From: JAFDVL01 sp963794955
GTDB taxonomy: Bacteria; Acidobacteriota; Blastocatellia; RBC074
DNA length: 64,000 bases
NCBI GenBank assembly: GCA_963794955.1
Contig: CAWCGF010000013.1
Location: 62,001 to 126,000 of the forward strand
Direction of reading: 5' to 3'
The position numbers and the translations under genes were made by a program. Under the pieces are notes generated by a model. It was not told where the DNA came from. It saw only the letters and a list, made by a program, of their open reading frames with translations, and did not search any database. Within the stretch, counting starts at the first letter, position 1. Each line of letters starts with the position of its first letter. Below, in pieces: positions 27,559 to 35,248 of the stretch.

Positions 27559-28584
27559 GATGTCACTCGAACGTTATTCCCGCCAAATTCTTTTCGCCGG
27601 CATCGGCTCCGCAGGACAAGCACGACTCGCCCACGCGCGACGCGGTTATCATCGGCTGTGGCGCGCTCGGTGCAATGCAAGCCGAAACGCTGGCACGCGC
27701 CGGGGTCAAACGCCTGCGCATCATTGACCGTGACTTTATCGAAGCTTCCAATCTGCAACGCCAGATTATGTTTGAGGAACGCGATGTCGCCGACCGCTTG
27801 CCCAAAGCGATAGCGGCGGCGGAGCGGATTGCCCGCATCAATTCTGACATCGAAGTAGACGCGCGCGTCGCGGATGTGAATTACACGAACGTTGAGGAAC
27901 TGATTCATGATGCCGATGTCGTGCTGGATGGGACGGATAATTTCGAGACGCGGTATGTGCTGAACGATGCGGCGGTGAAATTGGGCAAGCCGTGGATTTA
28001 TGGCGCAGCGGTGGGTTCGTACGGCGTGCAGATGACGATCATTCCAAAACAAACGCCATGTTTGCGTTGCATCTTCCTGGATGCTCCTGCCCCTGGCACT
28101 TCGCCGACTTGTGACACGGCGGGCGTGATCTTGCCGATTATCGCCACGATTGCTTCGTATCAGGTCACGGAAGCGTTGAAGATTCTGACGGGAAACACCA
28201 ACAAGTTGCATGGCAAGCTACTGCAATTCGATTTGTGGGATCATCGTGTCACCCAAATCAAACTCGGATTAGCCAGAAAGTGATTGTCCGACCTGTGCTC
28301 ACCATCAATTTGAATTTCTTACGGCGCACGCCGGGCAACTGGTGCTGTCGCTTTGTGGACGCAATGCGGTACAAATCTCTCCGGCCATACATACCTCACT
28401 CAATCTCGCACAATTAGCCGCACGGCTTAGCAATTCGGGCGAAGTAAGCTACAATCGCTACCTTTTGAAGTTCGCGGGTGAAGGCTACGAGATGACGATC
28501 TTTCCTGACGCGCGCGGCATTATCCAAGGCACGGATGACCTCACGCTTGCGCGGTCACTGTATGCCAAATACATAGGAGCTTGA
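27559..28584 (+). CDS. ThiF/MoeB/HesA-family sulfur-carrier adenylyltransferase (two frameshifts)
   Basis: The natural N-terminus MSLERYSRQILFAGIG starts at 27559. The frame changes at about 27630-27640, just before VIIGCGALGAMQAETLARAG (nucleotide-binding loop), and again at about 28270-28280. The last frame contains ESDCPTC and ends LARSLYAKYIGA. Zinc cysteines are C-L-R-C and C-P-T-C; the family RQ pair is in NLQRQIMF. The enzyme would adenylate the C-terminal glycine of a small sulfur-carrier protein for thiamine or molybdopterin synthesis. No such carrier gene is adjacent, so the pathway is open. The two shifts cancel in frame, and intact relatives read through. Confidence 0.8.
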
Positions 28585-28585
28585 T

Positions 28586-28699
28586 GATTGCGGATTGCGG
28601 ATTGCGGATTGAAAGACTGTAGCCCGATCCTGACTGCTGCAACAATTGGAGCGATGAGTACAACAAATAATCCGCAATCCGCAATCCGCAATCCGCAAT
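28586..28699. repeat. ATTGCGG-unit palindrome overlapping the thrB start
   Basis: Three tandem GATTGCGG units on the left (28586-28610) and four complementary CCGCAATC units on the right (28669-28699), enclosing about 58 bp. The right arm lies inside the thrB reading frame and encodes residues 6-16 (NPQSAIRNPQ-type). Confidence 0.85.
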
Positions 28700-29622
28700 T
28701 TACGATCACCGTTCCCGCTTCAACCTCTAACCTCGGAGCCAGTTTTGATACTTGTGGATTAGCGTTGTCGCTGTACCTGCGGGTAACGGTGGAACCGCGC
28801 AGCAGCGGCGTTGAAATCACGTTGTCAGGTGAAGGCGCGGAGGTGATTCCGCGTGATGAATCCAACTTCATCTGGCAGGTCGCCAACTTCGTCGCCGCTG
28901 AACGTGGGCGGCAATTAGGCGGAGCCAAGCTGCATATCGAATCGCAAATCCCCCTGGCACGCGGCCTCGGCAGCAGCAGTTCGGCGATCATCGCCGGAAT
29001 TTCGGTGTATGAAGTATTGAGGGGCGAACGACTCAGCGAAAAGGAATTCTTTCGCTATGCGATGCACTACGAAAATCACGGCGACAACCTTGCGCCCAGT
29101 TACCTCGGCGGCCTGGTGCTGGCGTGCGTAAAGGACGAAGCCGATGGGCATTTCTCGCTCTTAGCCGTCAAACGCACCTGGCCGGAAGCCATTAAGATCG
29201 CTATCGTCATTCCCGACTTTGAAATGGAAACCGCCAAGATGCGCGCCGCTTTGCCGAAAGAGATTCCGATGCGCGATGCGATTTTCAATATGCAACGCAC
29301 CGCTTTGTTGCAAGCCGCGCTTTCGGAAGGCCGCTATGAGCTTATCCCCGAAGCCTTGCGCGACCGTTTGCATCAACCATATCGTGCGCCGCTGGTTCCG
29401 GCGTTGAGCGAAGTGCTAAAGCTGAACAATGAACTGGAAAAATATCCCGGCTTGCTTGGCGTCGCGATTAGCGGCGCAGGCTCCACGATGATCGCGTTTG
29501 CGCTCGGCGATTGCACCGACATTGCCGCCGCGATGAAAGCGCGAATCGAAGCTTGCGGCATCCAGGCACAAGCAATGGCCGTCAACGTAGACAATCAAGG
29601 CAGAACCATTCGAGAGGTATAA
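28654..29622 (+). CDS. thrB: Homoserine kinase
   Basis: 322 residues from ATG 28654. The GHMP-kinase signature PLARGLGSSSSAIIAG and the C-terminal motif GVAISGAGSTMIAFAL are intact, along with ITVPASTSNLGASFDTCGLAL at the N-terminus. It phosphorylates homoserine to O-phosphohomoserine in threonine synthesis. The first 16 residues include a stretch encoded by a repeat arm, and an upstream in-frame TTG at 28588 would add more repeat-encoded residues. No thrA or thrC is in the window. Confidence 0.88.
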   Translation: MSTTNNPQSAIRNPQFTITVPASTSNLGASFDTCGLALSLYLRVTVEPRSSGVEITLSGEGAEVIPRDESNFIWQVANFVAAERGRQLGGAKLHIESQIPLARGLGSSSSAIIAGISVYEVLRGERLSEKEFFRYAMHYENHGDNLAPSYLGGLVLACVKDEADGHFSLLAVKRTWPEAIKIAIVIPDFEMETAKMRAALPKEIPMRDAIFNMQRTALLQAALSEGRYELIPEALRDRLHQPYRAPLVPALSEVLKLNNELEKYPGLLGVAISGAGSTMIAFALGDCTDIAAAMKARIEACGIQAQAMAVNVDNQGRTIREV

Positions 29623-29628
29623 ATTTTC

Positions 29629-30438
29629 ATGAAGCGATCTTTAGCAATTCTATTTCTCATCGTCATTTTTTGTTCCCTCGCAGAGGCGCAATCCAAATCC
29701 GTGCCGCGCCGTGCCGCCAAACCGGTCATCGAAGTGCCGATCAGTCGTCTGGAAAAACAATTCTTTACGGCGCTGGAGCAACAGGACACCACCGTTTTAG
29801 AGCGAATTCTGGCGCTGGACTTTCTCGGTACAGAGGACGATGGAGCCGTCGTCACCAGAGCGGATTTCATCGCCAAAGTGAATGCTGCGGCACCGCAAAC
29901 CAGCGCGCCGGAAGACATCAAAGTACGGCTGGTCGCCACAACAGGCATCGTCACAGGCCAAGTCAATTGGAATCAAAAACCGTTACGCTACACGGCGGTC
30001 TGGTTCCTGCGTCGGGGACGCTGGCAAATGGTTTCCTGGCAAGTCACACCGCTGACTTCCATCTTTTATGTAGCGAAAAAACTAGCAGGAGGAAAGAAAG
30101 TGAATACAACCGCATCAGGCTTACAATACATTGACACCGTCGAAGGCACCGGCGTAAGTCCGCAGCCCGGCCAAACCGTCCGCGTGCATTACACCGGCAC
30201 GCTGGAAAACGGCAGAAAATTCGACAGTTCGGTAGATCGGAATGAACCTTTTGAATTTCAAATCGGCATTGGCCGCGTCATCAAAGGCTGGGACGAAGGC
30301 GTGATGACGATGAAAATCGGCGGCAAACGCACCCTCGTGATCCCGTCGGAGTTGGGCTATGGCGCACGTGGCGCGGGCGGTGTGATTCCACCGAATGCGA
30401 CGTTGATTTTTGATGTCGAGTTGTTGGGTGTAAAATAA
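29629..30438 (+). CDS. Secreted FKBP-type peptidyl-prolyl isomerase with N-terminal NTF2-like domain
   Basis: 269 residues: signal peptide (SLAILFLIVIFCSLAEAQ), a DUF4440/SnoaL-like domain (about 35-150, with FTALEQQDTTVLERILALDF and the C-terminal WFLRRGRWQMVSWQVTPL), then a complete FKBP domain (about 165-269: VRVHYTGTLENGRKFDSS, FQIGIGRVIKGWDEGV, IPSELGYGARGAGGVIPPN). It begins six bases after thrB. Isomerization of prolyl bonds in exported proteins is the family role. The NTF2-like fusion is less common, and its ligand is unknown. Confidence 0.85.
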   Translation: MKRSLAILFLIVIFCSLAEAQSKSVPRRAAKPVIEVPISRLEKQFFTALEQQDTTVLERILALDFLGTEDDGAVVTRADFIAKVNAAAPQTSAPEDIKVRLVATTGIVTGQVNWNQKPLRYTAVWFLRRGRWQMVSWQVTPLTSIFYVAKKLAGGKKVNTTASGLQYIDTVEGTGVSPQPGQTVRVHYTGTLENGRKFDSSVDRNEPFEFQIGIGRVIKGWDEGVMTMKIGGKRTLVIPSELGYGARGAGGVIPPNATLIFDVELLGVK

Positions 30439-30460
30439 GCGCCTAAATCAAAGGAGGCGT

Positions 30461-30826
30461 ATGGCTGAGCAAATCACCCTACAGATTTCAGATTTTGTAC
30501 TTGGGCAAGCGGCCCAGATTGGCTTCACTTCTAAAAAGCAAATCGAAGAGGTACTGGCGCACTGGCTCGAAATCTCATTTGCCGAAGAGCCAGTAGAAAA
30601 GTTGTCTGACGAAGAGGTGTTGGCGCTCTCGAACATGAAATTCTCGGCGCAGGAGCAAGCTCGCTTCAGCTACCTTTTATCAGGCAATCGCGAAAACGAA
30701 CTCACATCCGCCGAAAAAGAAGAATTAAATCAATTTATGCGTTATTACGAGCGCGGCCTATTACGTAAATCGCAGGCGTTGGTTGAAGCAGTCAGGCGCG
30801 GTCTGAGAGAAGCCCCCAAGCCATGA
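30461..30826 (+). CDS. Small partner protein of the HNH nuclease, family unknown
   Basis: 121 residues, helical and acidic, with LSDEEVLALSNMKFS in the middle and a basic C-terminus (LRKSQALVEAVRRGLRE). AAGGAGG lies directly upstream. Its stop overlaps the start of the HNH gene by four bases (ATGA), a sign of translational coupling. Such small proteins commonly precede this type of HNH gene in cyanobacteria and relatives. An antitoxin-like or immunity role is possible but not shown. Confidence 0.75.
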   Translation: MAEQITLQISDFVLGQAAQIGFTSKKQIEEVLAHWLEISFAEEPVEKLSDEEVLALSNMKFSAQEQARFSYLLSGNRENELTSAEKEELNQFMRYYERGLLRKSQALVEAVRRGLREAPKP

Positions 30827-31257
30827 GCCGAGTACCGATCCCCGAAGAGGTGCAAGACCGTGTGCGAACGGCGGCTAAGAATCGTTGTGGCTATTGTCTT
30901 TGCTTACAGCATTACATGCCGGATTGGCTACAGATTGATCACATTCTGGCCCACGCTCTCGGCGGCAGCGACGAAGAAGAAAATTTATGGCTGGCGTGCG
31001 GCTGGTGTAATCGCCACAAAAGTTTTCGTAGCTCCTATTTTGACCCAGTCTCGCAGGAAACCGTTTCGCTATGCAATCCTCGGCTTCAGAATTGGAAGGA
31101 GCATTTCCAGTGGGACGATGAAGGCGTTCAGATATTTGGGCTTACGCCCGTTGGTCGTACAACCGTAGCAGCATTATCGCTCAATCATACGCTACTGCTC
31201 AAAGTTCGCCGCAATTGGGTGAAAGTTGGCTGGCATCCACCCGAAGATTCTTTGTAA
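30823..31257 (+). CDS. HNH endonuclease
   Basis: 144 residues with a compact HNH core: C22 and C25, D39-H40 in IDHILAHALGG, N54 in EENLWLACG, C59, C62 and H65 in WCNRHKS. The four cysteines would hold a structural zinc. The C-terminal part (GLTPVGRTTVAALSLNHTLLLKVRRNW) is the conserved tail seen in stand-alone HNH genes of this subtype. It is translationally coupled to the small upstream gene. There is no methylase or homing element nearby. hisZ starts five bases after its stop. Confidence 0.88.
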   Translation: MSRVPIPEEVQDRVRTAAKNRCGYCLCLQHYMPDWLQIDHILAHALGGSDEEENLWLACGWCNRHKSFRSSYFDPVSQETVSLCNPRLQNWKEHFQWDDEGVQIFGLTPVGRTTVAALSLNHTLLLKVRRNWVKVGWHPPEDSL

Positions 31258-31261
31258 TAAT

Positions 31262-32362
31262 ATGTCTTCACTCACCAAAATTCCGGCGGGCGTGCAGTAC
31301 TTTTTCGATGAAGAAGTGCGTTTGCGTCGCCACGTCGAACGGCAAGCGATGGACGTCTTCGCGGGCTGGTCCTACAGCGAAATCATTGTGCCGATGTTCG
31401 ACTATCACGATCTGTTTGCGCGCGGGATGGGAACGGAACGGGCCGAACGCACGTATCGTTTCACCGACCGCGATGGTGCGTTGCTGGCACTCCGACCGGA
31501 GATGACTTCGCTCGTAGCGCGCACCGTTGCCACGCGTTTTGTGCAGCGGGAACGTCCGGTTCGACTCTGTTATTCGGGCGAAGTTTTTCGCTACGATGAA
31601 CCGACCGAACGCGCGGCGCGGGAGTTTCATCAACTCGGCATCGAACAAATCGGACAGCCTTCTCCCACGGCAGATATTGAAGTCTTGCTGATCGCCGCAG
31701 AATTGCTGACGACCATTGGCCTCGGTGACTTTCGCATCGCGCTTTCACACGTAGATTTTTTCAATGGCGTCGCCAACGCACTGGAAATCAATGGGGCGAG
31801 TCGAGCGCAACTCCATGAATTGATTGATCGCCGCAACTCGCTTGCGCTGGATAAATACTTGCAAGCCAATGCACCGCAGATGACGCAGGAGCGTCGCCAA
31901 AGCTTTTGCCAACTTACGCAAATTGCCGGCCAAGACGAAGCCCTCGCCAAAGCACGCGCAACCGTACGCAATGAAACTTCGCGCACGGCGATTGAGCAAT
32001 TGGCGGCAATTTATGAAACGCTGACGGCGCTGGGCTTGGCTGAACATTTCGATATTGATTTCGGCGATGCGGGGGGACTGAAATACTATACGGGCTTGAC
32101 GTTTAAGGTCTACGTGCCAGGCTGGGGCACGGAAATCGGTAGCGGGGGGCGCTACGATAATTTGATTAGCAATTTCGGCGCAGCGGAACCTGCCGTCGGG
32201 TTTTCATTCGCGCTCGATGGATTGGTCGGCGCGCAACGCCACAGGCCCATTCAGCCTGCGGGAGTGGCGAGCGAGACTATTCAACTCAAGGACAATACAA
32301 CGCAAGCATTTCAAAAAGCGCTCGCACTGCGCGCCAATAGAAAGAAAGTAAAGCTGCAATAA
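31262..32362 (+). CDS. hisZ: ATP phosphoribosyltransferase regulatory subunit
   Basis: 366 residues, a catalytically inactive class II aminoacyl-tRNA-synthetase paralogue (IPAGVQYFFDEEVRLRRHVER; motif 2-like FRYDEPTERAAREFHQLGIEQIG; GLKYYTGLTFKVYVPG; GSGGRYDNLISNFG). It pairs with short-form HisG, encoded next, for the first step of histidine synthesis. The C-terminus is short and ends soon after the core. ATG 31262 is chosen because MSSLTKIPAG matches the family start; it has no ribosome site and lies five bases after the HNH stop, so translation may be coupled. Confidence 0.9.
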   Translation: MSSLTKIPAGVQYFFDEEVRLRRHVERQAMDVFAGWSYSEIIVPMFDYHDLFARGMGTERAERTYRFTDRDGALLALRPEMTSLVARTVATRFVQRERPVRLCYSGEVFRYDEPTERAAREFHQLGIEQIGQPSPTADIEVLLIAAELLTTIGLGDFRIALSHVDFFNGVANALEINGASRAQLHELIDRRNSLALDKYLQANAPQMTQERRQSFCQLTQIAGQDEALAKARATVRNETSRTAIEQLAAIYETLTALGLAEHFDIDFGDAGGLKYYTGLTFKVYVPGWGTEIGSGGRYDNLISNFGAAEPAVGFSFALDGLVGAQRHRPIQPAGVASETIQLKDNTTQAFQKALALRANRKKVKLQ

Positions 32363-32367
32363 GAGGC

Positions 32368-32434
32368 GTTCAGAGTTCAAGCTTCAGCTTGGTTGTTTTC
32401 ACGATAAAACCACGCTGAAGCGTGAACTCTGAAC
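32368..32434. repeat. Near-perfect long hairpin between hisZ and hisG
   Basis: GTTCAGAGTTCAAGCTTCAGC on the left (starting 32368) pairs with a right arm ending GAACTCTGAAC at 32434, with one mismatch over 21 bp. The stem continues inward through TGGTTGTTTT and TAAAACCA. It ends about 14 bases before the hisG start. A structured RNA here could uncouple hisZ from hisG expression. Confidence 0.85.
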
Positions 32435-32447
32435 ATTACGGGTTCAG

Positions 32448-33086
32448 ATGATGCTCACGATTGCTTTAGCCAAAGGAAGGATGCAGGTAGACGCCCTGGC
32501 GCTCTTTGCGCGCGCGGGCATTCTCGTCGCTCCCGACGAATTGAACTCGCGCAAGTTATTGGTGCAATCCGCCGACGGACGCTTCAACTTCATCTTCGTC
32601 AAGCCGGGCGACGTGCCGACATACGTCGAATATGGTGTCGCCGATGCAGGCGTGTGCGGACGCGACGTGTTGATCGAAGCGAAAGCCGATGTTCACGAAC
32701 CGCTCGATTTGGGCTTCGGCTATTGCAAGATCGCCGTGGCCGGACGCAAAGAAGTCGTCGGACAGGATTACAATTTGCTGGCGACTGTACGCGTAGCGAC
32801 GAAATATCCAAACATCGCGACGGAATATTTTCATCGCAAAGGTATCCCGATTGAAACGATTTACTTATCCGGTTCTGTTGAATTAGCCCCCATTTTAGGG
32901 CTGTCCGACCGCATCGTGGATTTGGTCGAAACCGGGCGCACGCTGAAAGAAAACGGCTTGGAAGTGATTGATGTGATTACCGAAACGACGGCGCGCTTGA
33001 TTGTGAACCGCGCGAGTTTTCATTTGAATCGTAATGAAATGAGCCGGTTGATTACGGAACTGGCGGAAACCTTGCAGAAATCCTAA
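32448..33086 (+). CDS. hisG: ATP phosphoribosyltransferase catalytic subunit, short form
   Basis: 212 residues, the HisG-S form that needs HisZ. It begins MLTIALAKGRM and has FIFVKPGDVPTYVEYGVADAGVCGRD and SGSVELAPILGLSDRIVDLVETGRTLKENGL, the phosphate-binding and family signatures. It condenses ATP with PRPP in the committed histidine step. There is no clear ribosome site, and the second of two consecutive ATG codons (32451) is equally likely. Confidence 0.93.
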   Translation: MMLTIALAKGRMQVDALALFARAGILVAPDELNSRKLLVQSADGRFNFIFVKPGDVPTYVEYGVADAGVCGRDVLIEAKADVHEPLDLGFGYCKIAVAGRKEVVGQDYNLLATVRVATKYPNIATEYFHRKGIPIETIYLSGSVELAPILGLSDRIVDLVETGRTLKENGLEVIDVITETTARLIVNRASFHLNRNEMSRLITELAETLQKS

Positions 33087-33101
33087 CGAAGGGAAGAAGC
33101 G

Positions 33102-33527
33102 ATGAAGCAAGCTATAAACGAAGCAAGTCTCGCGCGCATGCGAAATTTCGTCGAAAAATATTGTGCCAAATCCGGTACGACGACGCATCCTGACCCAGCC
33201 GTCACCGAAGCCGTCGTCTTAGGCTTGGCCAGCCATCACGACACGCTGGGCAAGCCACTTTGCCCGTGCCGCTTTTATCCTGACAAGCAAACAGAGATCG
33301 CCCATCGCACCTGGATTTGCGCCTGTGACGATATGCAAATTTACAAATACTGTCATTGCCTGCTCTTCGTGAATGAAGAGGGCTTACCCATCACCGAATA
33401 CTTACCGGAAGATCACGAAGGACGCGCAACTTACGGGTTAGTCAATGACCCAACCCCGGCACAGGGACGCCCGCTCCGCCACAAAGCACAGGAACGGGAA
33501 GCGGAACGCAAGCAACGACCTTCATAA
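33102..33527 (+). CDS. Ferredoxin-thioredoxin reductase catalytic-chain-like protein
   Basis: 141 residues with seven cysteines (21, 54, 56, 73, 75, 84, 86). Six follow the family pattern CPC-X16-CAC-X8-CHC; the middle proline is alanine. These build the [4Fe-4S] cluster and the adjacent redox disulfide in FTR-beta. A ribosome site (GAAGGG) lies about nine bases ahead. No FTR variable subunit, ferredoxin or thioredoxin gene is nearby, and the gene sits between hisG and hisD. Non-photosynthetic bacteria use FTR-like proteins with other partners; why it travels with his genes is unknown. Confidence 0.88.
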   Translation: MKQAINEASLARMRNFVEKYCAKSGTTTHPDPAVTEAVVLGLASHHDTLGKPLCPCRFYPDKQTEIAHRTWICACDDMQIYKYCHCLLFVNEEGLPITEYLPEDHEGRATYGLVNDPTPAQGRPLRHKAQEREAERKQRPS

Positions 33528-33533
33528 TATTCA

Positions 33534-34841
33534 ATGATTGAGATACTAAAAATTACCGACCTTGCTGCGACGCAGGATCAGAAGCTCCAACAAATCCTGC
33601 AACGCACCAGCGGCTTGACGGACGAAGTCTTAGCCCACACGCAAACCATCGTTAACGCCATCAAGTGTGGCGGCGATGAAGCGTTGCTGGATTACACAGC
33701 GCGCTTCGATGGCGTACAGCATACGCCAGAGACAATGATCGCCGAGCGCAGCGTGATCGAAGAACTCGCCGCGCAAGTGGATGATTCGTTACTTGCGGCA
33801 ATGCGTGAAGCCATCGCTAACATTCGTTTCTATCACGAACATCAACTAACCCAATCCTGGGAAATTGAGCGCGCAAACGGCGTGCGGTTAGGCCAGCGCG
33901 TATCGCCGCTGGAAATCGTCGGCCTCTACGTTCCCGGCGGTAAAGCGGCCTATCCGTCTACGCTGATGATGAACGCGATTCCGGCCCAAGTCGCAGGCGT
34001 CAAGCGCATCGTCGTGGTCACCCCCCCGGCGCAATTCCGACAATCCCCTGTCATCGCCGCAACGCTGAAAGAACTCGGCTTGTTTGAAGTCTATTTGGTA
34101 GGCGGCGCACAAGCTGTTGCGGCGTTGGCCTACGGCACAACGACCATTCCCCGCGTAGACAAGATCGTCGGCCCCGGCAATCAATACGTCGCCGCCGCGA
34201 AAAAACTGGTCTACGGCGATGTGGATATTGACTCCATCGCTGGCCCCAGCGAGATCGTCGTGATTGCGGACGACACCGCACGCCCCGATTTCATTGCGGC
34301 TGATTTGCTGTCGCAGGCCGAGCATTCCGAGGACGCCGCCGCGATTCTGGTCACGAACAGCGAAAGGCTGGCAGCCAAAGTGCAGGCGGAGGTGATGCGC
34401 CAAAGTGCAACCTTGCCACGCAAAGAGATCATCGAAAAATCCCTTGCCGATTTCGGCGCGTTAATTGTTGTGGAATCGCTGGATGCCGCTTGCCAATTGG
34501 TCAATCGCCTCGCGCCCGAACACGTTGAAGTGATGACCGCCAACAGCGAAGCCACTGCCGCGCAGATTCATCACGCGGGCGCGATTTTTATTGGTGCTTA
34601 TTCGGCTGAGTCTGTTGGCGATTACTTCGCCGGCACGAATCACGTGTTGCCAACCGGCGGCACGGCGCGCTTTTCTTCCGCGCTCGGTGTCTACGATTTT
34701 CTGAAACGCACCAGCCTCATTCGCTACACGAAAGAGGAATTGCAACGCACAGCCCAAAGTATTGATTTGATTGCGCAAGCGGAAGGCTTACAAGCGCACG
34801 CGCGCGCCGCCACGATTCGCCTGACGGTAAGTGAGGAATGA
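33534..34841 (+). CDS. hisD: Histidinol dehydrogenase
   Basis: 435 residues, the usual family length. VGLYVPGGKAAYPSTLMMNA, GGAQAVAALAYGT, KIVGPGNQYVAAAKKLVYG, DSIAGPSEIVVIAD and the zinc/catalytic segment LSQAEHSEDAAAILV are all present, as is RLAPEHVEV. It catalyses the last two oxidations from histidinol to histidine. It starts six bases after the FTR-like gene. The his genes then break off for a TonB receptor gene. Confidence 0.95.
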   Translation: MIEILKITDLAATQDQKLQQILQRTSGLTDEVLAHTQTIVNAIKCGGDEALLDYTARFDGVQHTPETMIAERSVIEELAAQVDDSLLAAMREAIANIRFYHEHQLTQSWEIERANGVRLGQRVSPLEIVGLYVPGGKAAYPSTLMMNAIPAQVAGVKRIVVVTPPAQFRQSPVIAATLKELGLFEVYLVGGAQAVAALAYGTTTIPRVDKIVGPGNQYVAAAKKLVYGDVDIDSIAGPSEIVVIADDTARPDFIAADLLSQAEHSEDAAAILVTNSERLAAKVQAEVMRQSATLPRKEIIEKSLADFGALIVVESLDAACQLVNRLAPEHVEVMTANSEATAAQIHHAGAIFIGAYSAESVGDYFAGTNHVLPTGGTARFSSALGVYDFLKRTSLIRYTKEELQRTAQSIDLIAQAEGLQAHARAATIRLTVSEE

Positions 34842-34991
34842 AAGGCCAAGCCCCCTCAAATTGATATAGCAGTCATCGCATTTGGGAAAAGCGTCACCCC
34901 ATTAAAAGCGCCCGCACTTGCAGCCGAAACCACGATAAGTCCGCCCAACCTGGTCAGCCAAAACCATCTTTGCAGGGCGGCTACTGTCATA

Positions 34992-35099
34992 TCAGAATAG
35001 CCTGCTGCCGTTGACGTCTGCGGCAACAATTGGCATACTCATCGTTCCATTACCAGCACACGCGCAACTGCTTGAGCAATAGCAACAGTTACCAATCAT
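34992..35099 (-). CDS. Possible Cys-rich 35-residue peptide
   Basis: In a 407-bp gap otherwise lacking genes, an ATG at 35099 on the minus strand opens a 35-codon frame with AAGGA about ten bases ahead. Its product begins MIGNCCYCSSSCACAGNG, with five cysteines in residues 5-14, and ends VNGSRLF. The frame also stays open upstream of the ATG for about 40 codons. It could be a metal-binding or modified peptide, or chance. No maturation genes are seen nearby. Confidence 0.3.
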   Translation of the reverse strand: MIGNCCYCSSSCACAGNGTMSMPIVAADVNGSRLF

Positions 35100-35161
35100 C
35101 AAGCCGATTTCCTTTTCTTCGTCTTGCTCGCGACCAGGCTGCTGAGGAGTTGGCGAGGTAA

Positions 35162-35240
35162 GACAGGCAACCTGCCTGTCGCCACCCAGAAAGCTAATAA
35201 ATGCTCGATAGGCAAGCCGCCTGTCCTACCTTTTCCAGAG
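35162..35240. repeat. GACAGGC double-hairpin element (copy 2) before the TonB receptor gene
   Basis: The first stem is GACAGGCA/TGCCTGTC (35162-35180, perfect 8 bp). The second is GATAGGC/GCCTGTC (35207-35225). It ends TACCTTTTCCAGAGG, which is the ribosome site of the receptor gene at 35249. The layout and flanks match copy 1 at 22793-22866. Confidence 0.8.
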
Positions 35241-35248
35241 GAAAACAT

